Below, piece after piece: positions 1-11,192 of a stretch of DNA of 64,000 nt (the stretch's first letter is position 1; each line of letters opens with the position of its first letter). The notes under the pieces are model-generated. The model was not told where the DNA came from and ran no database searches. It saw only the letters and a list, made by a program, of their open reading frames with translations. The position numbers and the translations under genes are program-made. Source of the stretch: Strix aluco (lineage: Eukaryota > Chordata > Aves > Strigiformes > Strigidae); the NCBI RefSeq assembly GCF_031877795.1, contig NC_133970.1:43631533-43695532 (forward strand). Direction: 5' to 3'.

Positions 1-733
1 GCCCTGATGTAGGAAGCAGTTTTAATTCACTGATAAAACTCAACTATGTTAATTCCTATCAGAACACTGACTAGGAGAAAATCACAACACAGATTCCTTA
101 GTTGTTTTTTTTTTCATATGTCCTTCAACCAGTACAAGGGGTGCAGTCCCTGAAGTCAACTGACATGTCAAATTCACAAGAACAATCCATGACATTCCAA
201 GAAATGTCTCAAGATTAACTCATATTTTATTGCTTTGAAGAGAGACAGAGACTACAGATAAAAAAAAAAAATAAATGGAGCAAATAATGGCCACAGATTT
301 GCTTTACAAAGACTGATTCTAACAGTTTAAAAAAAAAAAAAGGAAAAAAAAGAGTAAATCAAGCATCCCTCCATATAGGATAAAGGGGGAATACAATCAG
401 TTTATCTACTGAAGGTTTTTAATGCTCTGCCTTTTAGATAAGAACTCTGATTTTTGTCATGCAGTACATTTTCTAACAGCAAAAGGGAAAGAAGAAATAC
501 TGTGCTTAACCCAGCCTGGTACTGTGCCAACACCAATAGCGTGCCTTTATTTCTCTATATGTGTTTTATAGGTATCTGGGTGATACAGTCATACTGACTG
601 CATGGTCATGGATCTGACAGAGAAAGCTCCAAAAACATTATGGAGTTATATAAATCAGAAGTAATATGTTGTAGATCAGCATGAAATCTAAAGGCAATCT
701 GTATCCTATTATTTAGCCATATTTTACAGGCTT
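1..733. other. AT-rich flank, no gene seen
   Basis: No coding potential or recognisable repeat was found. The stretch is AT-rich, with A homopolymers near 260-271 and 329-341. It ends where the CR1 3' terminus begins. Confidence 0.5.
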
Positions 734-1172
734 AGAATCATAGAATAATTTTGGTTGGAAGGGACTTTTAAAGGTCACCCAGTCCAATCCCCCTGCAATG
801 AGCAGGGACATCTTCAACTAGATCAGGTTGCTCAGAGCCCTGTCCAACCTGACCCTGAATGTTTCAAGGGATGAGGCATCTCTCTGGGCAACCTGTTCCA
901 GTGTTTCAACACTCTCATCATAAACACTTTATTTCTTATATCTAGTCTGAATCTGCCCTCTTTTAGTTTAAAACCATTACCCCTTGTCCTATTGCTACAG
1001 GCCCTACTAAAAAGTCTGTCCCCATCTTTCTTATAAGCCCCCCTTAAGGTCTCCCTTGAGCCTTCTCTTCTCCAGGCTGAACAACCTCAACTCTCAGCCT
1101 GTCCTCATAGGAGAGGTGTTCCATCCCTCTGATCATTTTTTGTGGCCCTCCTCTGGACCCTCTTGAGCAGGT
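734..1172 (-). mobile_element. CR1 LINE, 3' end segment (minus strand)
   Basis: The segment opens with AGAATCATAGAAT, the reverse complement of the CR1 3' terminus, followed by the typical 'ggttggaagggac' and 'gagcagggacatcttcaac' text of CR1 3' regions. It encodes the degenerate C-terminus of CR1 ORF2 on the minus strand. It is the same copy as 2059-5180: both sides join smoothly if the LTR at 1173-2058 and one copy of the duplicated CAGGT are removed. Confidence 0.9.
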
Positions 1173-2058
1173 TGTGGTGGTGCAATTCTTAACACACACA
1201 CACACCCCCCCCCGCCCCTCTTTGTTGGGCTGCTTGGTGCTAGGTGCGATTCCACCCACATCCCCCGAGCTATACACCAGTCTGTGGAGATAAGGACTGA
1301 CAATGTTAACGAGCCTGGCTCCTGCCCCTCCCAATTGCTCGGAAATGGTTAAAATGGCCCATCAACCCCTAAGGGCCTGGCACACCTGTGCCTGGGATGT
1401 GGTGAAATGGGAACAATAACAGAGTCGCACATTAATCAAATTCTTGTGTAACTGCTGGAAGGCACCAGAAGGTATCTGACAAAAGTCAATTATCTTGGAC
1501 CCTATAAATGACGGCCACCAGGGAGACCCTTTGAGCTCTCCTGGATCACAGCGGGCCTGTGACCAGCACCTCCCCTGAGCTGGGACGCCTCTCAGGTACC
1601 AAACCCTTAAGGTGTCGTCTGCTCCAGACGGAAGGCCAGGGCGAAGTCCCCCGCTCGAGTCTCAATTATCGCCCGTTGAGGAATGCCAAGGCATTGGGAG
1701 TATTTGCTCTAAACTCGAGAGGGAAATTTTCTTTGAGCTAGCTTCTCTTTACTCTGCATGTGTGTGTGTGTGTGTACGTACCCTTGTTTCTGTGTGTGTA
1801 TGTCCGTTCTGTGTTCATTCTACTGAATCCAAACACCTTTGTTTCTGTATGTTTGTCCATTTTGTTATGTGCATGCATGTATATATATAGGTACCGTTAA
1901 GTAAGTTAGTGTGAATCTTGTCATTTTAGAACCTGAATAAGTCGCTTTTCTTTCTTTTAGTATTTCTGAATTATTTTATAATAATAAATTGCTGTTAGTT
2001 ATTAATAAACCTAGATTTCTTACTAGATATTACCGCGTCAATACTTTCATCCGCGACA
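1173..2058 (+). mobile_element. Solo LTR, family L, copy 1, inserted in CR1
   Basis: This 886-bp element starts TGTGGTGG, ends CGCGACA, and is flanked by a perfect 5-bp duplication CAGGT (1168-1172 and 2059-2063). A TATA box (TATAAA, 1503-1508) and AATAAA signals (1983-1988 and 2004-2009) set plus orientation and imply an R region of roughly 480 nt. A (TG)n run lies near 1759-1776 and an (AC)n/poly-C run near 1193-1216. A related copy lies at 54691-55667. No internal retroviral sequence remains, so this is a solo LTR left by LTR-LTR recombination. A 5-bp duplication suits class III or class II ERVs; the class is not determined. Confidence 0.85.
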
Positions 2059-2063
2059 CAGGT

Positions 2064-4230
2064 CCATGTCTTTCTTATGCTGGGGGCCCCAGAGCTGGAC
2101 ACAGTACTCCAGGTGGGATCTCACAAGAGTGGAGTAGAGGGGGAGAATCACCTCCCTCGACCTGCTGGTCATGCTTCTTTTGATGCAGCCCAGGATACAG
2201 TTGGTATTCTGGGCTGCAAGTGCACATTGCCAGCTCATGTCCAGCTTTTCATCCACCAGTACCCACAAGTCCTTCTCCACAGGGCTGCTCTCAATCCCTT
2301 CATCCCCCAAACTGTATTGATACTGGGGGTTGCCCTGACCCATGTGCAGGACCTTGCACTTGGCCTTGTTGAACCTCATGAGGTTCACATGGGCCGACTT
2401 CTCGAGCTTGTCCAGGTCCCTCTGGATGGCATCCCTGTCCCTCAGGTGTGTCAACCACACCACTCAGCTTGGTGTCATCTGCAAATTTGCTGAGGGTATG
2501 CTCAATCCCACTGTCTATGTTGTTGATGAAGATATTAAACAGCACTGATCCCAATATGGACCTTTGAGGGACACCACTCGTCACTGATCTCCACCTGGAC
2601 ATTGAGCTGTTGACTGCTACTCTCTGGATGCGACCATCCAGCCACTAAACAGTCCTTATCCATCCTTATCCACTGAACAGTCCACCCATCAAATCCATCT
2701 TTCCAAGTTAGAGAGAAGAATGTTGTGGGGGACTGTGTCAAAGTCCTTACAGAAGTCCGGATAGATGACATCTGTAGTTCTTCCCTTGTCCACTGATGTA
2801 GTCACTCCATCATAGAAGGCCACTAGGTTGGTCAGGCAGGACTTGCCCTTGGTCAAGCCATGCTGGTTGTCGCAAAGCACCTCCCTGTCCTCCATGTGCC
2901 TTAGCACAGCTTCTAGGAGGATCTGTTCCATGATCTTCCCAGGCACAGAGGTGAGGCTGACAGGTCAGTAGTTCCCAGGGTCCTCCTTTCTACCCTTTAT
3001 AAAATGTTTGCAATGTTTCCCTTTTTCCAGTCACCAGGGACTTCACCTGACTGCCATGACTTTTCAAATATCATGGAGAGTGGCTTGGCAATTACATCAG
3101 CCAATTCCCTGAGGTCTCTGGGATGCATTTCGTCAGTCCCATAGACTTATGTATGTTCAGTTTCCTCAGGTGGTCTTGAACCTGGTCGTCTCTTGCAGTG
3201 GTAGAGACTTTGCTCCCCTGGTCCCTGACTTGTGGTCAATCTGCTCAAGACATGTGGGAAGAGAGATTGCCAGTGAAGACTGAGGCAAAAAAGTTGTTGA
3301 GTACTTCAGCCTTCTCCTTGTCTGTTGTTACCAGTTTGCCAGTCATGTTCATTGGTAGGGGATACACTTTCTTTGACCTTCCTTTTCTGTCTGACATGCC
3401 TATAGAAGCCCTTCTGATCACTGCAGCCCAGGCTGCCTCCAATCTTGATGTCTCTGATTAGCTCACTTGTGTTTGTGACCATCAGGTCCAGTATCGCATG
3501 GCCCTGATAAGACCATCTATTACCTGGCTTAAGAAGTTATCCTGGATGTACTCCAGGAGTCTCCTGGATTGCCTACAGCTTTTTGTTCTACTTTTCCAGC
3601 AGATGTCAGGGTGGTTGAAGCTCCCCAGCAGGACCAGAGCCTGCGAGGGTGATGCTTCCTGTAGCTGGAGTAAGAAGGCTTTGTAGGTAGGCTCCCCTTG
3701 ATCAGGTGGCCTGTAGTAAACACCGACCAAAAGATTCCCTTTGTTGGCTCGGTCTCTAATTCTTATCCATAAGCTTTCAACCTGCTCGTGGCTATTCTTC
3801 AGAGACAGCTCTTCACAATCTATCCATTTCTTGATATAGAGGGCAACACCTCTGCCCCTTCTTCCTCGCCTGTCCCTTCTGAACAGCTTGTAGCCATTGA
3901 TAGCAGCACTCCAGTCATGGGATTCATCCCATCAAGTTTCAGTGATGGCAACTAGGTCATAGTTTTCTAGTAGCATGGTGGCTTCCAACTCCTCCTGTTT
4001 GCTGCCCATGCTGTGTGCATTGGCACAGAGGCACTTCAGCTGGGCTGTTGGCCATGTCATCTTTTAAGAGGAACACCCCTTAATTCCTTTGAGGTATTCC
4101 ACCAGTGTTTCCTTGTTGGGTCCTATTACCTCAGGACCCCCTGGCTCATCTCTGTAAGACTTCAGGAGTGCTCCAGTATACCCAGCACAACAGAGCAACA
4201 GGCTGAGGGCCCTGGCTAGCACCCCATCCC
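2064..4230 (-). pseudogene. CR1 ORF2 remnant: endonuclease and reverse transcriptase
   Basis: ORF2 of CR1 makes the endonuclease/reverse transcriptase that nicks DNA and copies the LINE RNA at the target. Pieces in several minus-strand frames follow the family order. Endonuclease: about 3482-3730, with YYRPPDQGEPTYKAFL and the motif GSFNHPDICW, where the usual catalytic-block Asp of GDFNHPDICW is Ser. Linker: 3245-3442. RT: 2300-2946, with [50 protein letters not shown] and an intact [10 protein letters not shown]-terminus: 2047-2463, ending in [21 protein letters not shown]. At least four frame changes separate the pieces. It cannot make a working enzyme. Confidence 0.85.
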
Positions 4231-4301
4231 TCTAACTTTTGCATGTCGTCCCACAGTTTGTCACAGGCAAGCCTGATATTATCATCCTTCCCCCTTCAAG
4301 T

Positions 4302-5110
4302 CTAGTTTAAAGCTCTGTCAATGAGCTCCACTAGCTCGTGAGCAAAGACCCTCTTCCCCCTTTGAGAAAGGTGAATCCCATCTGATGCCAGCAGGCCTGG
4401 TGCAATGTAGGCCATCTCATTATCAAAAAACCCAAAACTGTGGCGGTGACTCCAGCCACAGAGCCATGTATTAATAGACTGGGTCCATCTGTTTCTTCCA
4501 ATATCGCTGCCCACAACTGGAAGGAGAGACGAAAAAATTACCTGTGCTCCAGATTCCCTCACCAACATTCCCAAGGCCCTGAAGTCTCTTTTGATTGCCC
4601 TTGGACTACGTGCTGTGGCTTCATTGCCACCCACATGGAAGAGCAGTGACGGGTAATAGTCCAAGGGCTGTACCAGGCTAGGAAGTTTCCTAGTGATGTC
4701 CTTAACCCGGGCCCTAGGGAGGCAGCAGACTTCCCTAAGAGGAGGGTCTGTCTGGCATATTGGACCTTCTGTTCCCCTCAGAAAGGAGTTGCCTACAACT
4801 ATAACCTGTCTTTTCTTCCTTGTCGAAGTGGTTGAGGTACAGGGGGTAGGCCTTTCTGACCTTGGTGACACCGCTGATATAGATGGACCATCAACCACAT
4901 CATTCATTGACTGGCCTTCCACATGAGAAACTTATACCTGTTGTACAGAGGCACATGGGAAGGCGAGGTGGGCAAGAAGGGGGTTCACCTGCCACCCTGA
5001 GTGTGGACTTGCCTCCATTCACTCCTTTCCTTTAAGCTATTGCCTTCTGCCTGGCAGGGGGAGGATACAGGATCCCCTTGACCTTGTTTTTTTTCTGGTG
5101 GTTGTTCCTG
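4302..5110 (-). pseudogene. CR1 ORF1 with SGNH/GDSL-like esterase domain (decayed)
   Basis: An open minus-strand frame at 4302-4922 (206 aa from its first Met, GQSMNDVVDGPS) matches the CR1-type ORF1 esterase domain. The SGNH blocks are recognisable: VVGNSFLRG (nucleophile Ser kept, usual GDS read as GNS), LLFHVGGNEA (the Asn block) and ASDGIHLSQRGKRVFA (the Asp and His of the triad). Further N-terminal ORF1 text (LYNRYKFLMW) follows in another frame up to about 5110, so the reading frame is broken near 4922. In this family ORF1 protein binds RNA and helps retrotransposition. The esterase part is unusually well kept compared with the wrecked ORF2. Confidence 0.75.
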
Positions 5111-5226
5111 TTTCTCAGGGAGGGCAGAGCATGGTTCCACCAGTCTATCTCTTTCTCAGACTCCCAGCTTAGCTCAAGTGAATTGCAGTTTATATGTAAT
5201 GTGCTAGGAAAGGATTATTATAAATG

Positions 5227-6535
5227 TCTATGTCCCGATCCAATGTCGGGGGAAGTTTCAATATGATCCCAAGAGCAAGATTAAGACACAAAGGAGGTCA
5301 AATGCCATACACCCAAACCAGTTTTTTATTATTAAAAGTGAAGAGGGGTAGTGATAGGACAGAATGGAAGGAAAAGACAGAAATCAAGCAAGCATCCGAA
5401 ATAGAGTCGCAAGAATAGTCACCACCATGGATCCAGCAGCGTCCCATTGGTCCCCAGTCTTCAGTTCTTTGGTGGCAGGTGCACACCGAGCAAAGTTCTT
5501 GGTCGCCTTTTAAGCTCATCTTATCAGCTGATCTGCCCACCTTCATTTTTTCCTCTGTTCCCACAGGTTTTTGCTGACTTCATGCTTCTTGAGCAATCAT
5601 CCGGATTCTGGGGCAGAAACGCTCACCTCTTAGCAATTCAATGGCAAAGGCACAAAGTCATTAGCAATACAATAGAGCCACAAAGTATTGGGCTTACACA
5701 ATGGAGCCAGTGATCAGCGGTCCTTGTGCTTGATGAGAAACACCTGGTTTCACTCAGTCCCCCTCTTTGAGGCTTATCTAAGGAGTTTGTCAATACAACT
5801 GCAAGGGAGTGGGAGGGTGCATCCTTCAATACACTCCTGCTTCCTTGGGTGACATTCCTTAGATTAATTACTGTGGTGGTTTGACCTTGGTTAAATGCCA
5901 GGTACCCACCAAGTCGCTCTATCACTTCCCCCCCTTTCCCCTTTTTTTTCTCAACAGGGCAAAGAGGGGAAAGAAAATAAGATAGGAAAAAAAAAAACAA
6001 CCCTTGTGGGTAAAACAACAGCAGTTTTAATATAAGCAAAGCAAAGCAAAGGTCTGCGCGCAGAAGCAAAAAAAAGAAAACAGATTTATTCTCTACTTCC
6101 CATGAACAGGCGATGTCGGGCCTTCTCAGGAAGCAGGGCTCCCATACGCGGAGGGGTTGCCTCGGAGGACCAAGGGTGACCCCCCCCCCTTCCTCCTTTC
6201 TCCCAGCTTTATACTGAGCAGACGTCATATGGTCTGGACTATCCCTTTGGTCAGTTCAGGTCAGCTGTCCTGGTTGTGTCCCCTCCCAAGATCTTGCCCA
6301 CCCCGTCCCACTGTGGGGGGGGGAAATCACGGAAAGAGCCTTGGTGCTGTGTAAGCACTACTCAGCAGTAGCCACACCACCAGTGTGCTATCAACACCCT
6401 GCCAGCTCCCAACATCAAACACAGCACCATGAGGGCTGCTACAGGGGAAAACCAATTCTGGCTCAGCCAGACCCAGTACAATTACAAAGGCCACAGCTGG
6501 TCCTTGATGAATGGTTGCGTTACTGACACCACCCT
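5227..6535. repeat. Old unclassified repeat R1, copy 1 (possibly a minus-strand LTR)
   Basis: The segments 5430-5871 and 6486-6510, once the solo LTR at 5872-6480 is removed, match a second copy at 8741-8846 plus 15247-15640. Shared landmarks are CACCACCATGGATCCAG, TTTGCTGACTTCATGCTTCT, TATCTAAGGAGTTTGTCAAT and TTCCTTGGGTGACATT. A minus-strand AATAAA signal (about 5326-5332) and TG...CA-like ends (5227 and about 6530) make an old LTR plausible, but no convincing target duplication was found. No coding capacity. Confidence 0.5.
5872..6480 (-). mobile_element. Solo LTR of ERV family A, minus strand
   Basis: This 609-bp element is the reverse complement of the LTRs at 8847-9453 and 34729-35331. 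It begins TGTGGTGGTTTGACC, ends CCAGACCCAGTACA, and is flanked by a perfect 5-bp duplication ATTAC (5867-5871 and 6481-6485). The empty site is still readable: the flanks join into the same text as the R1 copy near 15610-15630. No gag or pol remains, so the provirus was lost by LTR recombination. Confidence 0.93.
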
Positions 6536-6539
6536 GTGA

Positions 6540-7803
6540 CTCAAAGCACACACACAGGCAAGCTTTGAGACAATCATTTGACATTTCAGTCTCTCACAGT
6601 CTATTACTCTATATCAAATCAAAACATGTTGGAGTTCAGTAGCATAGAGCACTTGGCAGATTAAATGCCAGCTAATTATGTCAAAGAATACTGATAGAGA
6701 AAATAATGAAGAAGAGACCAAATCTTGGTAGTCCCACTGGAGAGTGCTGCTCACAAATGGAGTTTTATTTAGGTGACTCTCAGATACAGAATCCAGTGTT
6801 TCTACGTGAGTAAAATGCATCTTAAATTAAGGTTTGGCTGAGGAAATCACATTAAAATTAAATGATGGAAAATACCAACTGTCTGTTTCATGCAAAGAAC
6901 GCCTAGTAGGATAACCTTCCTGTAGGAAGAACATAACATGTACCACAGAGAAACCTGAAGTGAAAGCAGAATTCCATGAATAATAGCCCCTTTAGTCAGA
7001 GAATACAATAAAATGTCAACTGGCAAAATGGGGCGGGTCATCTACCGCTTCCAGTAAACCTTCTAATTAAATTTGTTGTCTACAGACAAGCATTCTTGTT
7101 CAGGGGTTAATACAGGAAACTGAAAGCTGTACCTGAATTGAATTTCTATTACTTAATTACGCTATTCTGGAAGGTATATAGTTCTAACGTAAATATGTGG
7201 ACTTCAGCACACAGCAAAAACATAAATCACCTCAAGCATATATGAGGAATGACTTAAAAGTGTCATCTTCTGCAGGTGCAAATGTGGGTATTGGAGTAGT
7301 AGGCCAACTGACCAGCTTGCTCAAAATGAGCAAGATTACAATGGAAATGTTTGTTATAAGTGTTTTGTTCACTAGGCTGTATGGTTCTTTTTCTGAAGGT
7401 GATTCAATCCTTTCTGCTGCTTCTATGTAGGGATTTGCATATCATACCTCTAAGGCTGCAATGTAGGAATATGTTTCTTCTCTCTTCTGTAAAGTTCAAA
7501 CAATACAGACACATAATATAATCTTCCTTCTTTTGTGTGGGTTGGGTCCCCTATGATATTTTAAGTAAGACATTTTACACTTCTTAAGTTTAAATTTAAA
7601 CCAGTTTCAAATTAACTCAAAGCTTAAAGGTAAACATAAAAAAATTATATGTTTACAAACTTTTAAGAACCTTCATATCTAGGGCTGTATCTAAATGGTT
7701 GCAGGTCACATGCCTGACTTCAGCTGAGACCAGGCAGACACAGAACTGAGCCCAGGCTGTCTACTGGTTATCAGCAATATCAACCTCAAATATGATTACA
7801 CTA
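6540..7803. other. No gene seen; AT-rich
   Basis: Short open frames only, none with a recognisable domain. No repeat family could be named. Confidence 0.4.
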
Positions 7804-8660
7804 TGTCATGACCTGGATTGGGAGCCCAGAGAGTTGCAACGGTTCTGTGATCCCCTCAGGTTAAATTAAGGTGAAACAACACCAAACGACTGGTTAAAAT
7901 GTTTTACTTGCAGTAGAGAACAATTTAAACTTGGAAAAGGATAAAAAGCAATGTGGTCTCTTAAAAATCTATAAGAAAGAAAAGAAAGGAAAGGAAAGAA
8001 AAAGGAGTGATTTGCAGAAACAGACTCTACAACTCAGAGAGTTCTAAAGCAGGTATGTTTACTCCGGCGCCGTGGTGCAAGGGGATTTCTCCACAAAGCT
8101 TGCACACCAACAGCACATTTTACCAGAAACTTATCGAGTGTGGCTATACATATTCATTGGATTACATAACACAAACATACATATGCATGAGTAAGGCTGG
8201 GTTAGTTCGAAAGGCTGGTGTCAGCAGTTTATGTTCTCTTTGCACCTGCGCATTGCCTCCTGGGGGGCGTCTCCAGGGGTCTTTTGGAGGAAGGCTCGTA
8301 GTCTTTCTCACCTTGTACTTTTCCTCGTAGCATGTGCAGATTCTCTTAGCCAATTTCTTGAATAACAAGAGTGTTTTCAGCTGGTTTGCTCATTCTATCT
8401 TACTAAAAGAACCAGTGTGTTCATTTCTACCGTCCATATATGGCTATCTTATTCATTACCAAGACGAAACAGACTAAACTTGCTAGAACCCATCTGCTTT
8501 CCAAGGACATGTCTCTTATTTTTGCTGAACATAGTATTTCCTGGTAAGTTTCCACAGAAAACTGCTTTGTTTTGATGAACACAGTAGCAGTAGCCCTTGG
8601 TAAGCTTCCACAGAACAGCCAAGGCAAGCAGGATCATTAAGCAATATTCAGAAATCATTA
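7804..8660 (-). repeat. Possible LTR or LTR-like repeat, family unknown
   Basis: The segment starts TGTCATGACCTGG, contains a purine-rich (GAAAG)n tract at about 7973-8005, an AT box CATATATGG near 8437, and two nearly repeated pieces, TGGTAAGTTTCCACAGAA (about 8541) and TGGTAAGCTTCCACAGAA (about 8600). The look suits an avian LTR on the minus strand, but no partner copy, primer-binding site or target duplication was found here. Confidence 0.25.
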
Positions 8661-8740
8661 TAAGTTGCTATAAGTAAATAAATTGGAAGGCAGGTGATCA
8701 TTTCCTTGTATCAGGAGATAAAGAGAGTCAAAGAAATCCA

Positions 8741-8846
8741 GATCACCACCATGGATCCAGTGTTGTCTCAGGTCTGGTAGTCTTGGGTGGTGGGTGCACC
8801 ACACAGCAAAGTTTCTGTCACCTTTTAAGTTCATCTTATCAGCGGC
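8741..8846. repeat. Repeat R1, copy 2, left part
   Basis: From CACCACCATGGATCCAG onward this matches R1 copy 1 near 5420-5530. It is cut at 8846 by insertion of provirus A1 and resumes at 15247. Confidence 0.55.
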
Positions 8847-9453
8847 TGTACCGGGTCTGGCTAAGCCAGAATTGGTTTTCCCCTGTAGCAGCCCTCATGG
8901 TGCTGTGTTTGATGTTGGGAGCTGGCAGGGTGTTGATAGCACACTGGTGGTGTGGCTACTGCTGAGTAGTGCTTACACAGCACCAAGGCTCTTTCTGACA
9001 TTTCCCCCCCCCCACAGTGGGACGGGGTGGGCAAGATCTTGGGAGGGGACACAACCAGGACAGCTGACCCGAACTGACCAAAGGGATAGTCCAGACCATA
9101 TGACGTCTGCTCAGTATAAAGCTGGGAGAAAGGAGGAAGGGGGTGGGGTCACCCTTGGTCCTCCGAGGCAACCCCTCTGTGTATTGGAGCCCTGCTTCCT
9201 GAGAAGGCCCGACATCGCCTGTTCATGGGAAGTAGAGAATAAATCTGTTTTCTTTTTTTTGCTTCCGCGCGCGGACCTTTGCTTCGCTTTGCTTATATTA
9301 AAACTGCTGTTGTTTTACCCACAAGGGTTGTTTTGTTTTCCTATCTTATTTTCTTTCCCCTCTTTGCCCTATTGAGAAAAAAAGGGGAAAGGGGGGGAAG
9401 TGATAGAGCGACTTGGTGGGTACCTGGCATTTAGCCAAGGCCAAACCACCACA
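8847..9453 (+). repeat. 5' LTR of A1
   Basis: 607 bp, TGTACCGGG...CCACCACA. It carries the family A promoter block (TGACGTC followed by TATAAA near 9115) and AATAAA near 9238. It differs from the 3' LTR at about 15 sites and by short indels in C and G runs. Confidence 0.93.
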
Positions 9454-9461
9454 GTCTTTTT

Positions 9462-9479
9462 TGGCACCTAACGTGGGGC
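9462..9479 (+). promoter_or_regulatory. Primer-binding site, tRNA-Lys type, two changes
   Basis: TGGCACCTAACGTGGGGC lies 8 nt after the 5' LTR. It equals the Lys(1,2) primer-binding sequence except for two transitions. The A2 copy has the unmutated form. Confidence 0.85.
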
Positions 9480-9602
9480 ATGACAACGGCAGTTTTATAT
9501 TAATTGTGCTATAGCTATAGCAGTTAGTAAGCGACAAGCTCTTGTGCTGGTCACGGGTTTATTTATTGCTCTGCTTATCTTTATTTTGCTAAGCTCGGGA
9601 AC

Positions 9603-11192
9603 ATGCTGGAAGAAATTGGGAACATCATGAGTGGTTTTATTCTGCAAGCTCCCGAAGTACTTATTAATCCTTATGTTAGCTCTTTGATACTGTTCATTAA
9701 TGCTATTCGCCTATTGTGGGCTGTGTGGAGCTCGGTAGGTTTTTGGTGTAAGAGAAAGCAAATTTTGGGTGAGAGAATACCAAAATGTGCCCTGAGGCGG
9801 CCTGTCCCTGGGTGGCAGGGGGAGTGGAAGGATTTGGGCAGATTCCTAGGACGGTTATCACCTCCTGTAGCCTGGGATCTTACCCCTGAACAGGCAAGCA
9901 ACCCCACAAAAGTGACACAACACCTGATAGAAGGGTGCCTTGTCTATCCCGATGAAAATCAGCAACTCCTAGCGCTGTACTGGGGCCTGGCCTATGCTTA
10001 TCGAGCTGCAGTTCAGTGCTCTCAAAGGACTGTGGTGGAAATGGGAACTCAAACAAAAACAACAACAGCAGAGATTGCCCCAGTAGTAAAAAAGAAACAG
10101 TGGACAAGGAGAACAACAGGTCCATACCCTCGATTAAGAAGGGATGAAAAAGAGGAGGAAGAAGCGGGTCCTTCAGCAAAGGGGTCAGAAGAGGGAATAA
10201 CAGAACTCAAACAGGAGGCAGAAACTACCCGGTCCCTGACATCATCAGAACTGTGAGATCTGCGGAAAGGCTATAGCCGCCAGCCGGGTGAGCGGATTGC
10301 TGCCTGGCTGCTTCGATGCTGGGATAATGGGGCTGATGCTCAGCAGCTGGAAGGTAAGGAAGCCCAACAGCTGGGTTCCCTTGCTAGAGATCGAGGAATT
10401 GAAAGGGGAATTGGAAAAGAGACAGGAATTTGCAGTCTGTGGAGACGGCTCCTTTCAAGTGTTAAAGCAAGATATCCTTTCAAGGAAGATCTTACGGACA
10501 ACTCCCCAGGGAAGTGGGCTACTGCAGATGAAGGTGTCCAGTACCTGAGAGAATTAGCAGTGCTGGAAGTCATCTATAGTGATCCAGATAATGATGAAGC
10601 CCCTAAAAATCCAGAGGATGTCCTGTGCACACGGGCCACGTGGAGGAAGGTGATTAAAGGTGCGCCATCCTCGTATTCTGCGGGCTTGGCTGCGATGTAC
10701 TATCCAGAAATGGATGTGGGAGAAGGACTAAGATGTACGCCAACTGTGGAGGCAGTCTCTTCCTGGCTTCAGAACTTTGAAGAGAGTCTTGGTACCTCCT
10801 CATCTCTACGGGCGAGCGCCCTGGATGTCAGGAGCACCCCAAGAAATCGGTTCTCTTCCACCCCAGTCAGAGGGAAAGGGAAACCTAGGCGCATGACACG
10901 TGGCGAACTTTGGTTCTTCCTGCGTGACCAGGGGGAGGACATGAGGAAGTGGGATGGTCAACTCACCTTCAACTTGGAAGCTCGTGTACATGAATTGCGA
11001 GGAAAGGCCCCTGCCAAGAAGAAGACGTCCAAGAAGGTTGTTAATGTAGCTGGTGTGAAACCGCAAGAAAGTAATCAGCGATCTCCCAGATACAGGAAGA
11101 CTGAGATCACCTCCCTTGGCCCTGATGAAGGAGTTTCCGGCCTGGCACGGCAAGGGTCAGACAGTGAATACTCTGACCAAGAACAGGAATAG
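9603..11192 (+). pseudogene. gag: gag of A1, one nonsense codon
   Basis: The frame is co-linear with the intact 529-codon gag of A2 and opens at the same ATG. An in-frame TGA at 10254-10256 stands where A2 has CGA (C to T), cutting the product to 217 aa and removing the RQPGE block and everything after it. The downstream frame stays open to the TAG at 11190-11192. The N-terminal hydrophobic segment (about residues 26-48) and the basic C-terminal half match A2. The nonsense codon looks like post-insertion decay. Confidence 0.9.

Larger units (their letters stand above)
2059..5180 (-). mobile_element. CR1 LINE, body (minus strand, decayed)
   Basis: This is the main part of the CR1 whose 3' end lies at 734-1172. 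Read on the minus strand it runs ORF1 (right), then ORF2 endonuclease, reverse transcriptase and C-terminus (left). It keeps almost the whole CR1 length, which is unusual because most copies are strongly 5'-truncated, but it carries many frameshifts and stops. The right boundary is approximate (5110-5220): ORF1-like text can be followed to about 5110 and the next repeat begins near 5227. Confidence 0.85.

Noticed and set aside
2047..2946. Plus-strand open frames across the CR1 at 2-5 kb
   Set aside because: They are antisense shadows of CR1 ORF2, which is on the minus strand.
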